A DNA stretch of 64,000 nucleotides from Halostella salina. GTDB taxonomy: Archaea; Halobacteriota; Halobacteria; Halobacteriales; Natronoarchaeaceae. The translations under genes were made by a program, and so were the position numbers. The notes beneath the pieces were generated by a model. It was not told the DNA's origin and did not search any database. It worked only from the letters and a program-made list of their open reading frames with translations. Shown here piece after piece: positions 9,898 to 18,110 of the stretch (positions are counted from its first letter, which is position 1; every line of letters begins with the position of its first letter). The stretch spans positions 186,001 through 250,000 of the forward strand of contig NZ_RCIH01000004.1 of the NCBI RefSeq assembly GCF_003675855.1, written 5' to 3'.

Positions 9898-10039
9898 ACC
9901 TGCGACGTGTGGTTCCCCCGCGCTTTAGCCCTTCGAAACCCGGAGTGGGGGCGGGCCTCGGGCGTGGGATACATCGGTCGGGGGCCCGTCGCTCCGGTCC
10001 CTCATCGATCGCGCTGTCGGCTACGAAGCTTTTTCTATA

Positions 10040-10060
10040 TACGAGCGTAAAGCACTCGTA
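10040..10060. promoter_or_regulatory. Palindromic operator of the toxin-antitoxin genes
   Basis: Perfect inverted repeat TACGAG - 9 bases - CTCGTA, ending one base before the antitoxin ATG at 10062. A TATA box (CTATAT) sits at 10035-10040, about 24 bases upstream of the ATG, so the palindrome covers the presumed transcription start. This is the expected place for autorepression by a ribbon-helix-helix antitoxin. Confidence 0.7.
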
Positions 10061-10061
10061 C

Positions 10062-10358
10062 ATGTCCAACGCGAAACCCGGCTCCGGCGACGACGACCCG
10101 GAGATGGTACAGATCAACCTTCGCCTGAGCGAGGCATTTCTGGAAGACATCGACGCGACGTGGAAGGAACAGGGGTTCAACTCCCGGAGCGAGTTCCTCC
10201 GCTACGTCGCCCGTGACGCGGTGAAACATCCCGATTTCTCCCGGGCAGGCTGGAAACAGATCGCGACGAGCGAACACGAACTGCGGTCCGGGGACGATGA
10301 GTTGGTGTCCCGGGAGGACGTGATCGAGATGATGGACCGCGGCACCGATGACGAGTGA
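10062..10358 (+). CDS. Ribbon-helix-helix (CopG/Arc-type) antitoxin
   Basis: 98 residues. The central part, MVQINLRLSEAFLEDID followed by GFNSRSEFLRYVARDAV, is a classic ribbon-helix-helix: a basic/polar beta strand and two helices with the SRSEF turn. The acidic C-terminus (about 70-98) would wrap the toxin. It overlaps the downstream RelE-like gene by 11 bases, in the antitoxin-first order usual for type II modules. Inferred function: neutralises the toxin and represses its own promoter through the palindrome immediately upstream. Confidence 0.88.
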   Translation: MSNAKPGSGDDDPEMVQINLRLSEAFLEDIDATWKEQGFNSRSEFLRYVARDAVKHPDFSRAGWKQIATSEHELRSGDDELVSREDVIEMMDRGTDDE

Positions 10359-10632
10359 CGGCGATTGGACGTGGAAGTTCACACCACGTGCGGCCGACCA
10401 GTTCGACGGACTCGACCCGCACGTTCAGGACCGCGTCGTCTCGAAACTCGACGAGGTCGTGAGTTCGGAGTGGCGAACCCCCTCCGACTTCCTCGAACCG
10501 CTTACCGGCGGCCCGTTTTCCAAACTCCGCGTCGGGCAGTATCGGGTCGCTTGCGTCCTCGACCACGACGAATCGGTCGTCGAAGTCCACCGGATCGAGC
10601 ATCGAAGTGGGGCTTACACCGCCGACGACTGA
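10348..10632 (+). CDS. RelE/ParE superfamily toxin
   Basis: 94 residues. The pattern WTWKFTPRAADQFDGLDPHVQDRVVSKLDEVV, then FSKLRVGQYRVACVLDHDESVVEVHRIEHRS, is the compact RelE/ParE fold: strand, two helices, then an LRVGQYRV strand and a closing hairpin. RelE-type members cleave mRNA on the ribosome; ParE-type members hit gyrase. The basic residues in the C-terminal strands and the terminal HRIEHRS favour the RelE/mRNA-interferase side, but this is inference. Translationally coupled to the antitoxin by an 11-base overlap. Confidence 0.88.
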   Translation: MTSDGDWTWKFTPRAADQFDGLDPHVQDRVVSKLDEVVSSEWRTPSDFLEPLTGGPFSKLRVGQYRVACVLDHDESVVEVHRIEHRSGAYTADD

Positions 10633-10686
10633 AGCCGTCGATCCCGGTCATGCTCGGAGCTTCGTCACCGCTCAGTTGCGACCGCC

Positions 10687-12300
10687 TCAGTCGTGCCGGA
10701 ACGCGCGGCTGCCGGTGAACGCCATCGCGATGTCGTGCTCGTCGCAGGCGGCGATCACGTCGTCGTCGTTGACCGAGCCGCCGGGCTGGACCACGGCCTC
10801 GATGCCGGCCTCGGCGGCGGCCTCGATGGCGTCCGGGAACGGGAAGAACGCGTCGGAGGCCATCACCGCGCCGTCGGCGGACTTGCCCTCGGCGTCGCTT
10901 TCGGCTTTCATCTTCGCGATCTCGACGGCGTCGACCCGGGACACCTGCCCCGCGCCGACGCCGACCGTCTCGGTGCCCGTCGCGAACAGGATGGCGTTGG
11001 ACTTGACGTGCTTGATCGTCTGCCAGGCGAACAGCATCGACTCGACCTGCGCGTCGGTCGGCTCGCGCTCGGTGACGACCTCCAGGTCGTCGGCGGTCGG
11101 GGCCTGCCGGTCGCGCTCCTGGACGAGCGTGCCGCCGGTCAGGTCCTTCGCCGTGTGGGTCTCGGCGGGCGCGTCCAGCGAACCGACATCGAGCACCCGC
11201 AGGTTGTCCTTCTCGCACAGCGCGTCGAGCGCACCGTCGGTGTAGCCGGGCGCGACGACGACCTCCTTGAACGAGTCGGCGACGCGCTCGGCGGTCGCGG
11301 CGTCGCATTCGCGGTTCAGGGCGACGATGCCGCCGAAGGCGCTCTTGGCGTCGGTCGACAGGGCGTCGGCGTAGGCGTCGGCCAGCGTCTCGGCGGTGGC
11401 ACAGCCGGCGGGGTTCGTGTGCTTGATGACGGCCGCGGCGGGGCGGTCGAACTCCTTCACGAGGCCCAGCGCCGCGTCGGCGTCGTTGTAGTTGTTGTAC
11501 GAGAGCGCCTTCGCGCCCTCGTTCAGTTGCGGCGCGTCGACGACGCTCGCCGCCTCGCTGGCCCGGTCGGCGTACAGCGCGGCGTCCTGATGCGGATTCT
11601 CCCCGTAGCGCAGGTCGGCCGCGCGGTCCGCGGTCGTCACCCGACGCGCTGGCAGGTCGGCGGCCTCGTCACCCTCGACGCGGACGACGCCGGCCTCGCG
11701 GTCCACCGCGACGCGGTCCTCGGCGAACCACTCGACTGCGCGGGGGTACGCCTTGAACTCGCCCTGATACAGCACGCGCTCCTTCACGTCGTCGGCGTCA
11801 TCGCCCTCGTAGACGGGAACGGGTTCCTGCGTGACGACGGGGCCGCCGTCGACCAGCTCCTCGACCACCGCGCCGTCGCCGTCGGTGGCGTCCGTGACGA
11901 CGTGGACGGTGCAGCCGGTCACGTCGACGCCGGCGTCGAGCGCGTCGCCCCAGGCGTCCGTCCCGGGGAACGAGGGGAGCAGCGACGGGTGGACGTTCAG
12001 CGTCGTCGGCGCGTCGTCGAGGAACTCGTCGGAGAGGATGCGCATGTAGCCGTCGAGGCAGACGAGGTCGACCTCGTAGCCGTCCAGCGCCGCCACGACG
12101 CGGCGCTCGTGGGCGCGGCGACCCTCGCCCTCGGCACGCTCGACGACTTCGGTCGGAATGCCGCGCTTCGCGGCCGTGTCGAGGACCGGCGCGTCGGCGT
12201 CGTTCGTCAGGACGACGGCGAGGTCGGCACCGCCCGGCGACTCGTCGGCGAGATGCATCAGGTTCCGGCCGCGGTTGCTGGCGAGGCCTGCGATCTGCAT
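10687..12300 (-). CDS. purNH: Fused phosphoribosylglycinamide formyltransferase / AICAR transformylase (PurN-PurH fusion)
   Basis: 537 residues from ATG 12300 (MQIAGLASNRGRN); a 20-residue longer reading is not supported. Residues 1-~180 are the PurN GAR formyltransferase (GRNLMHLADE, LDGYMRILSDEFL, NVHPSLLPSFPG with catalytic His/Asp region). Residues ~230-537 are the AICAR formyltransferase half of PurH (LRYGENPHQDAALY, KHTNPAGCATA, GSVNDDDVIAACDEHDIAMAFTGSRAFRHD). The usual IMP cyclohydrolase domain of PurH is absent; archaea commonly use a separate PurO. Both halves use a formyl-folate cofactor, so one polypeptide carries both one-carbon steps of purine synthesis. Divergent from purB. Confidence 0.95.
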   Translation of the reverse strand: MQIAGLASNRGRNLMHLADESPGGADLAVVLTNDADAPVLDTAAKRGIPTEVVERAEGEGRRAHERRVVAALDGYEVDLVCLDGYMRILSDEFLDDAPTTLNVHPSLLPSFPGTDAWGDALDAGVDVTGCTVHVVTDATDGDGAVVEELVDGGPVVTQEPVPVYEGDDADDVKERVLYQGEFKAYPRAVEWFAEDRVAVDREAGVVRVEGDEAADLPARRVTTADRAADLRYGENPHQDAALYADRASEAASVVDAPQLNEGAKALSYNNYNDADAALGLVKEFDRPAAAVIKHTNPAGCATAETLADAYADALSTDAKSAFGGIVALNRECDAATAERVADSFKEVVVAPGYTDGALDALCEKDNLRVLDVGSLDAPAETHTAKDLTGGTLVQERDRQAPTADDLEVVTEREPTDAQVESMLFAWQTIKHVKSNAILFATGTETVGVGAGQVSRVDAVEIAKMKAESDAEGKSADGAVMASDAFFPFPDAIEAAAEAGIEAVVQPGGSVNDDDVIAACDEHDIAMAFTGSRAFRHD

Positions 12301-12378
12301 ACCTCGACTCCGGCGCGCGGCGGGCAAAGGAGTTGCGGTCCGCGACGGCTGTGTATCCACGGACGCGCATATTTTTGG

Positions 12379-12410
12379 AACTATCGGCGGTAGTTTCTCC
12401 GGATATATCC
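12379..12410. promoter_or_regulatory. AT-rich palindromes between purNH and purB
   Basis: In the 168-base divergent region an inverted repeat AACTA - 7 bases - TAGTT (12379-12395) is followed by the palindrome GGATATATCC (12401-12410). TATA-like elements proper lie nearer each start (TTTTGCC at about 12439 for purB; TTTGCC about 27 bases upstream of purNH). A shared purine operator is possible; no factor can be named. Confidence 0.35.
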
Positions 12411-12468
12411 ACGTCTATGTCGTTCAGCTTCCGGTAGCCTTTTGCCCCGCGGCGCGGGACGCTCGGAC

Positions 12469-13860
12469 ATGACCGAATCCCTGCACGCCGTGTCGCCGCT
12501 GGACGGGCGTTACGCGTCCCGAACCGCGCCGCTGGCTCCCTACGCGAGCGAGGCCGCGCTGATGCGGGCGCGGGTCCGCGTCGAGGTGGAGTACCTCGTC
12601 GCGCTGGCGGACCTGGACGCGACGCCGCTGGCGCTGGACACCGGCGCGCGACAGACGCTGCGGGCGCTGTACAAGGACTTCGCGGAGGAGGACGCCCGCC
12701 TGATCAAGCAGCTGGAGACGGAGGGGTACGGCGAGTACGAGGCGACGAACCACGACGTGAAAGCCGTCGAGTACTACATCCGGCACCACCTGCCCGACGG
12801 GGTCGAGGGCGTCGCCCCGTGGATCCACTTCGGGCTGACCAGCGAGGACGTGAACAACCTCGCCCACCGCCTGCTCGTCGGCCCGGCCGTCGAGGCGGTG
12901 CTGCTCGGGGAACTCCGCGACGTGCGCGACGCGCTGGCCGACATGGCCCGCGAGCACCGCGACCTCCCGATGCTCGCCCGGACGCACGGCCAGCCCGCGA
13001 CGCCGACGACGTTCGGCAAGGAGATGGCCGTCTACGCCGCCCGCCTCGGCCGCGCGACGGGGCGCATCCGGCGGGCGCTCGACGGGATATCCGGCAAACT
13101 CGGCGGCGCGAGCGGCACGTTCGCGGCCCACGACGCCGCGTTCCCCGAGGTCGACTGGCGGGCGTTCGCCCGCGAGTTCGTCGAGGGGCTCGGGATGGAG
13201 TACGCGCCGCTGACGACGCAGGTCAACCCCTGCGACGACCTGGCGGAGCTGTTCGACGCGCTCCGTGGCGCGAACAGCGTCCTGCTGGACCTCGACCGCG
13301 ACGTGTGGCTGTACGTGAGCGACCGCTACCTCGGCCAGGAGGCGACCGAGGGCGAGACGGGGTCGTCGACGATGCCCCACAAGGTCAACCCCATCGACTT
13401 CGAGAACAGCGAGGGGAACCTCTCGAAGGCGAACTCCGACCTCTCGTTCCTGGCGGACTACGTCACCACCTCGCGGCTCCAGCGCGACCTCTCGGACTCG
13501 ACGGTCAAGCGCAACATCGGCGCGGCGCTGGCCCACTGTCTGATCGGCTACACCAAAGCGGCCGACGGCCTCGACAAGGTCGTCCCCAACGAGCAGGTGA
13601 TGCGCGACGACCTGCGCGCGACGCCCGAGGTCATCGGCGAGGCCGTCCAGACGATCCTCCGGCGCGAGGGCCACGGCGACGCCTACGAGCGCGTGAAGGC
13701 GCTCACCCGCGGTCGCGACGTGACGATCGATGACTTCCGCGATCTGTTCGACGACCTCGACGTGGACGAGGCGACGCGGGAAGAACTGCGCGCGCTCTCA
13801 CCGGAGACGTACGTCGGCGTCGCGGACGCGCTCGTCGACGACGTGGAGTCAGGCCGGTAG
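12469..13860 (+). CDS. purB: Adenylosuccinate lyase
   Basis: 463 residues from ATG 12469 (MTESLHAVSPLDGRY). Fumarase/aspartase superfamily enzyme that splits succinyl-AICAR and adenylosuccinate, releasing fumarate. Visible signatures: SPLDGRYAS at the start, a substrate-binding HDVKAVEYYI, LARTHGQPATPTTFGKE, and the superfamily loop GSSTMPHKVNPI at ~305-316, which carries the catalytic Ser. Length matches the family. Divergent from purNH across a 168-base promoter region, placing two late purine genes together. Confidence 0.97.
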   Translation: MTESLHAVSPLDGRYASRTAPLAPYASEAALMRARVRVEVEYLVALADLDATPLALDTGARQTLRALYKDFAEEDARLIKQLETEGYGEYEATNHDVKAVEYYIRHHLPDGVEGVAPWIHFGLTSEDVNNLAHRLLVGPAVEAVLLGELRDVRDALADMAREHRDLPMLARTHGQPATPTTFGKEMAVYAARLGRATGRIRRALDGISGKLGGASGTFAAHDAAFPEVDWRAFAREFVEGLGMEYAPLTTQVNPCDDLAELFDALRGANSVLLDLDRDVWLYVSDRYLGQEATEGETGSSTMPHKVNPIDFENSEGNLSKANSDLSFLADYVTTSRLQRDLSDSTVKRNIGAALAHCLIGYTKAADGLDKVVPNEQVMRDDLRATPEVIGEAVQTILRREGHGDAYERVKALTRGRDVTIDDFRDLFDDLDVDEATREELRALSPETYVGVADALVDDVESGR

Positions 13861-13874
13861 CCCGTCGACCGCGC

Positions 13875-14477
13875 TCACTCGGTTGCCGTCAGTCCCCGAG
13901 CGACTGCCCGGATCACCACGTCGCGGGTCTCCCGGTAGCGCTCCTCGCCCACGTCCTCCTGGTGAAGCGAGAGCATCGACACCGCCCGGATCGCGTGGGC
14001 CACGGTTTCGGGGTCGGGCCCGCGGATCGCGCCAGCCTCGTACCACTCCCGGACGTGTGGCAGGAAGTACGCCACCGACTCCTGTCGGTTCTGCTCGGCC
14101 TCGGCCGGACTGTGGTGGTCGCGGAGGCGGTCGAGTTCGTCGGAGTCGACCATCAGCGGCCGGATCAGGGGGTTCGTCTCTATCTCGTCCATCAGCTCGG
14201 TGAGGAAGCCGACCAGCGCCGCCTCGGGGTCGTCGCGCTCGGAGAGTGGAGCCAGTATCCGCGGCAGGACCCGCTCGCCCTCCCGCTCCAGTACGGCGAC
14301 GTACAGCGCCGTCTTCGAGTCGAAGAAGCGGTAGAACGTCCCGTCGGCGATGCCGGCGCGGTCGGTGAGTTCGGCGACGGTCGTCTTCGCCAGCCCGTGG
14401 CGGGCGAACAGCTCACGGCCGGCCGAGAGCAGGTCCTCGCGGACCCGCTCGCGCTCGGTGTCGCTGAAGCCGCTCAT
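13875..14477 (-). CDS. TetR/AcrR family transcriptional regulator
   Basis: 200 residues from ATG 14477 (MSGFSDTERERVREDLL); an upstream ATG at 14528 would add 17 unsupported residues. N-terminal TetR DNA-binding domain with LLSAGRELFARHGLAKTTVAELTDRAGIADGTFYRFFDSK (helix-turn-helix about 30-52), followed by a helical ligand-binding domain. It is the last gene of an ATPase-permease-regulator operon and is inferred to repress that operon through the 25-bp palindrome at 16273-16297, derepressing when a transported compound binds. Confidence 0.92.
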   Translation of the reverse strand: MSGFSDTERERVREDLLSAGRELFARHGLAKTTVAELTDRAGIADGTFYRFFDSKTALYVAVLEREGERVLPRILAPLSERDDPEAALVGFLTELMDEIETNPLIRPLMVDSDELDRLRDHHSPAEAEQNRQESVAYFLPHVREWYEAGAIRGPDPETVAHAIRAVSMLSLHQEDVGEERYRETRDVVIRAVARGLTATE

Positions 14478-14553
14478 AGTGTTCGCCCTCGCCGATTGGT
14501 GATCGCCCGCACCGGTATCGGCGACCACCGGTGCCCAGTGGGACCAACCACAG

Positions 14554-15339
14554 TCACACGTCCCTCCGCCGGAACCACGCGCGACTCGCCAGCACGAGGG
14601 CGGCGGTCCCGGCGAGCAGTATCGCCGCGCCCGTGAAGTCGTACGTGCCGTCGACGAGTATCTCGCTTGGCACGTAGTACCGCGTCGGCGAGAGCGCGCC
14701 GAGCGGTTCGAGGTCGGTGTTCGCCACCACGGACTCCACGAGGAACAGCGCGAACACCGCGCCGGCGGCGACCCGCTGGGCGACCGAGGCGCGGTCGACG
14801 AGGACGGACGCGAGCAGCCCGATGCCGGCGCAGGCGAGCAGGTACGGCATCGAGAGCAGGTGGGCCATCAGCACGCGCTCCATCGCCACCTCCTCGCCGA
14901 TGGCCAGCGTGGCGACGAACACGACGACCGGCATCGCCGCGTTGGCGACGACCAGCGGGACGCCGAGCGAGGCGAACTTCTCCAGAACCACCCGGCTCCG
15001 CGACACCGGGAGCGAGAGGGTCATGTCCATCCGCCCGCGCTCCACGTCGGCGGCGACGAGGCCGGCAGCGGCGTACGCGAAGTAGAGGCCGAGCAGGATC
15101 ACCCAGGCGAAGGCGTACAGCTGGGTCGCGAGAAAGCCCTCGATGGTGTTCATCGTCCGGATGTCGAACGCCTCGCGGAGCGCCGGCGGGTACGCCTGGA
15201 TGATCTCGTCCAGGTTCGCCGCCGCCGTGATCGAGGGGAACAGGCCGACGTACATCGCCGTGAGCGCGGCGATGCCGACGGTCATCGCCACCGCGCCGGG
15301 CAGGCGCTTCCGGCCGTCGTAGCGGGCGAGTTCAAGCAT
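14554..15339 (-). CDS. ABC-2 family transporter permease
   Basis: 261 residues from ATG 15339 (MLELARYDGRKRLPGA). About six hydrophobic segments: one near the N-terminus (TVGIAALTAMYVGLF), a large extracytoplasmic loop, then AFAWVILLGLYFAYAAAGLVAADVERGRMD, which contains the ABC-2 GRMD loop, and four more to a basic C-terminus. Overlaps the ATPase gene upstream by 8 bases. Membrane subunit of an exporter; substrate unknown but, given TetR control, possibly toxic hydrophobic compounds. Confidence 0.9.
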   Translation of the reverse strand: MLELARYDGRKRLPGAVAMTVGIAALTAMYVGLFPSITAAANLDEIIQAYPPALREAFDIRTMNTIEGFLATQLYAFAWVILLGLYFAYAAAGLVAADVERGRMDMTLSLPVSRSRVVLEKFASLGVPLVVANAAMPVVVFVATLAIGEEVAMERVLMAHLLSMPYLLACAGIGLLASVLVDRASVAQRVAAGAVFALFLVESVVANTDLEPLGALSPTRYYVPSEILVDGTYDFTGAAILLAGTAALVLASRAWFRRRDV

Positions 15340-16255
15340 CGCCGTCACCGTAGAAGCGCATGAACACGTCCTCCAGCGGTGCCTCCTCCACGTCCAGTTC
15401 CAGCAGGTCAAACCGGTCGAGCCAGTCGACGAGTTCGTTCACGTCGCCGGTGTAGGTGAAGGTGAGCTCCGTCACCGGGCCGCGGTCGTCCCGACCCTCG
15501 GGGGTCGGCACGCCCCTGACGGCGAGGTCGTGGACGCCCGCGAGCGCCACGTCGGCCGCCGCCACCTCGCCGTCGACACGCGCCACGACGGACTTGCCCG
15601 ACCGGGCGACCAGGTCCGCGACGCGCTCGACGGTCACGATGCGGCCCTCGCGGATGACGCCGACGCGGTCGCAGAGCCGCCGCACCTCGCTCAGCACGTG
15701 CGAGGAGAGGAACACCGTCATCCCGTCCTCGCGCTCCTCGCGAACGAACTCCTCGAAGCGCCGCTGCATCAGCGGATCCAGCCCCGAGGTCGGCTCGTCC
15801 AGCACCACGAGGTCGGGGTCGTGCATGAACGCCTGCACCAGCCCGAGCTTCTGGGCGTTGCCCGTCGAGTAGTCGCGGATCTCCCGGTCCAGCGGCGGGT
15901 CGAACAGCTCCAGCAGTTCGTCGCGGCGCTGCCCGCCCTTGATCGACTCGTGGAGGTCGAGCACCCGCCGCCCGGTCGCCGTCTCGTCGAACGACGGCGT
16001 CGCGGGCAGGTAGCCGATCCGCTCCCTCGCGGCGATCAGTTCGTCCTCCGCCCGCACGTCCGCGCCGAGCATCGTCGCGCCCCCCGCGGTGGGCGACTGG
16101 AAGCCCATTAGCGTGCGTATCGTCGTCGTCTTGCCGGCCCCGTTCGGACCGAGGTAGCCGAACACCTCCCCCTCGGCCACGTCGAACGTCACGTCGTCGT
16201 TGGCGACCACCTCGCCGTAGTCCTTCGTGAGACCGTCCACCTCGATCGCGCTCAT
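15332..16255 (-). CDS. ABC transporter ATP-binding protein (exporter)
   Basis: 307 residues. Walker A GPNGAGKTT near residue 39, signature region YSTGNAQKLGLVQ near 133, Walker B LVVLDEPTSGLDP near 153, switch His in SSHVLSEV. The C-terminal accessory domain matches DrrA/CcmA-like ATPases. First gene of the operon with the permease (8-base overlap) and TetR regulator. A TATA-like ATACATT about 30 bases upstream of its ATG lies at the centre of the proposed TetR operator. Confidence 0.94.
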   Translation of the reverse strand: MSAIEVDGLTKDYGEVVANDDVTFDVAEGEVFGYLGPNGAGKTTTIRTLMGFQSPTAGGATMLGADVRAEDELIAARERIGYLPATPSFDETATGRRVLDLHESIKGGQRRDELLELFDPPLDREIRDYSTGNAQKLGLVQAFMHDPDLVVLDEPTSGLDPLMQRRFEEFVREEREDGMTVFLSSHVLSEVRRLCDRVGVIREGRIVTVERVADLVARSGKSVVARVDGEVAAADVALAGVHDLAVRGVPTPEGRDDRGPVTELTFTYTGDVNELVDWLDRFDLLELDVEEAPLEDVFMRFYGDGDA

Positions 16256-16272
16256 TCGAACTGGTTCGACTC

Positions 16273-16297
16273 ATGAACGCATGAATGTATCGTTCAT
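16273..16297. promoter_or_regulatory. Putative TetR operator centred on the exporter promoter
   Basis: Perfect inverted repeat ATGAACG - 11 bases - CGTTCAT. Its centre (16285) coincides with the TATA-like box of the minus-strand ATPase-permease-TetR operon, 30 bases from the ATG at 16255. Binding here would block TBP directly, the usual archaeal repression geometry. Confidence 0.65.
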
Positions 16298-16346
16298 CAG
16301 ACTTTCGACGGCTCGGGCCCAGCGGCCGTCCCGGTTCACGACCGCC

Positions 16347-16997
16347 TCACTCCACGACCGCGACGGCGCGGACGGGGGAGCCGTCGCCGTCCGCCACTCG
16401 GATCGGGTACGCCCGGAGTTCGAACCGGTCGGGCAGCCCCGACAGGTTCGTCAGGTTCTCGACGATGAACCGGTCCGCGCCGAGCAGCGCGTGGTGTGCC
16501 GGGACGCCCTCGGTTTCGTCCGCCCCTGCGTTTCCCGTCGGCGACGGGTCGACGCTGGCGGCATCGATTCCGACGTGATACCCGCGCTCGGCGCAGTAGT
16601 CGGCGGCCGCCGCGGAGAGGTACGGGTGGTCGAAGTACGACGGCTCGCCCCAGCGGTCGGCCCAGGCCGTACGGAGGACGAGCATCTCGGCGTCGGGGTC
16701 GGGCAGGTCCGCGGGGCGGACGGGTGATCGGGGGTCCAGCCCCCGGAGGTCCACCAGCGCGGCGTCGAAGACGAACGACTCGGCCGGGAACTCGTCTATC
16801 GTCTTGCCGTCCGGTTCGGTGTGGCTCGGCGCGTCGACGTGGGTGCCGGCGTGGGTACCAAACTCGACGGCCGAGACGCGGTAGCCGTCCGACTCGACGG
16901 TCGCGTGCGGCTCCACCGACACCGGCGGGTCGCCGGGGTACGCCGGCATCCCTGTCTCGACGGGGTGGCTGAGGTCGCGGTGGGTCACGCTCGGCAC
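16347..16997 (-). CDS. Cyclase family protein (kynurenine formamidase-like metal hydrolase)
   Basis: 216 residues. Contains the family's metal-binding signature FGTHAGTHVDAPSHTEP (about 46-62: HxGTHxDxPxH) and an N-terminal DLSHPVETGMPAYPGDPP. Members hydrolyse N-formylkynurenine, isatin or other amides/lactones; the substrate here is not predictable. Starts 42 bases after dapE on the same strand, so it may be the last gene of the lysine operon, though no lysine-pathway role is known for the family. Confidence 0.85.
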   Translation of the reverse strand: MPSVTHRDLSHPVETGMPAYPGDPPVSVEPHATVESDGYRVSAVEFGTHAGTHVDAPSHTEPDGKTIDEFPAESFVFDAALVDLRGLDPRSPVRPADLPDPDAEMLVLRTAWADRWGEPSYFDHPYLSAAAADYCAERGYHVGIDAASVDPSPTGNAGADETEGVPAHHALLGADRFIVENLTNLSGLPDRFELRAYPIRVADGDGSPVRAVAVVE

Positions 16998-17039
16998 GTC
17001 GGCGACAGCGGGGAAAAGCGTGGCCGTGGATGGGGACGC

Positions 17040-18110
17040 TCAGCGCAGGAGCGTGGCCAGCGCCGTCTCGACGGCGTCGGCGGCCGCCTGCACCTCGCCA
17101 ACCCGGACGTACTCGCGCTCGGCGTGGGCGACCGCACCCTCGTCGTCGGCCAGCACGCCGGGACCGAACACGACCGTCTGCGCGCGCTCGGCGAAGTACG
17201 ACGCCTCGGTCGCGGCGGTGAAGGGGCGCACGTCGCTGCCCGCCGCGTCGGCGAGCGCCGTCACCAGCCGGTCGTCGGCCGGGGTGGAGAACGCTTCGAG
17301 GAAGGGGCTCTCGCGGTCGGTCAGCGCGAAGTCGACGCCCACGTCGTCGGGGGCCGCCTCGCGGAGGTGTGCTTCCAGCGAGGCCCGGAATCCCTCGGCC
17401 GTCTCCGGCGGGACGCTCCGGCGGTCGACCACGAGTTCGCTCGTCGCGGGGATCTGGTTCGTCGCGGTCCCGCCGGAGACGATGGTGGGCGTCAGCGTCG
17501 CCGCGCCGAGCGCGTCGTGGGTCGGCGGCGCGTCGTCGCGCTCGTCGAACGTCGCCAGCGCCCCGAGGACGCTCTCCAGCGCCCGCACCGCGTTCGTCCC
17601 CTCGTCGGGTTCCGCGGCGTGGGCGTTCTCGCCGGCGAGCGTCACCGTCCCCTGAAACCGCCCCTTCGCGGCGTTGCACACGTCCAGTCCGGTCGGCTCG
17701 CCGACGACGCAGTAGTCGTGGTCGAGGTCGAGCGCCGCCGCGCCGGTCGACAGCGTCTCCTCGTCCGGCGTGACGGCGAGCGTGACGCGGCCGTCGTCGG
17801 GGTCGGCCGCGAGAAACGCCGACAGCAGTGCGGCGAGCGGCCCCTTCGCGTCGCAGGACCCGCGGCCGCGGATCGTGTCACCGTCCCGCTCGAACGGGAC
17901 GTGTGGTGGCACCGTGTCGATGTGCGTGTTCAGCACGACGTGGGGGCTACCCGAGCCCCGGGTTGCGAGCGTGTTGCCGGCGTCGTCGACCGTCGCGTCG
18001 ACGCCGGCGTCGGCGAGCGTCCCGACGAGCAGCTCGCGCATCTCGTCCACGTCCTCGGTCGAGTCTATCGGCACCGCGCGTTCGAGGAAGGCGACCGGGT
18101 CGAACCTCAT
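17040..18110 (-). CDS. dapE: M20 family deacylase, probable succinyl-diaminopimelate desuccinylase
   Basis: 356 residues from ATG 18110, overlapping the dapF stop by 4 bases. M20 metallopeptidase motifs: VVLNTHIDTVPP (metal His and Asp), GRGSCDAKGPLAALLSAF (bridging Asp), TPDEETLS (catalytic Glu) and the dimerisation domain in the middle. Given the order dapA-B-D-lysA-F-E and presence of DapD, it most likely removes succinate from N-succinyl-LL-diaminopimelate. By sequence alone it could be another M20 deacylase, so the assignment rests on context. Confidence 0.9.
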   Translation of the reverse strand: MRFDPVAFLERAVPIDSTEDVDEMRELLVGTLADAGVDATVDDAGNTLATRGSGSPHVVLNTHIDTVPPHVPFERDGDTIRGRGSCDAKGPLAALLSAFLAADPDDGRVTLAVTPDEETLSTGAAALDLDHDYCVVGEPTGLDVCNAAKGRFQGTVTLAGENAHAAEPDEGTNAVRALESVLGALATFDERDDAPPTHDALGAATLTPTIVSGGTATNQIPATSELVVDRRSVPPETAEGFRASLEAHLREAAPDDVGVDFALTDRESPFLEAFSTPADDRLVTALADAAGSDVRPFTAATEASYFAERAQTVVFGPGVLADDEGAVAHAEREYVRVGEVQAAADAVETALATLLR

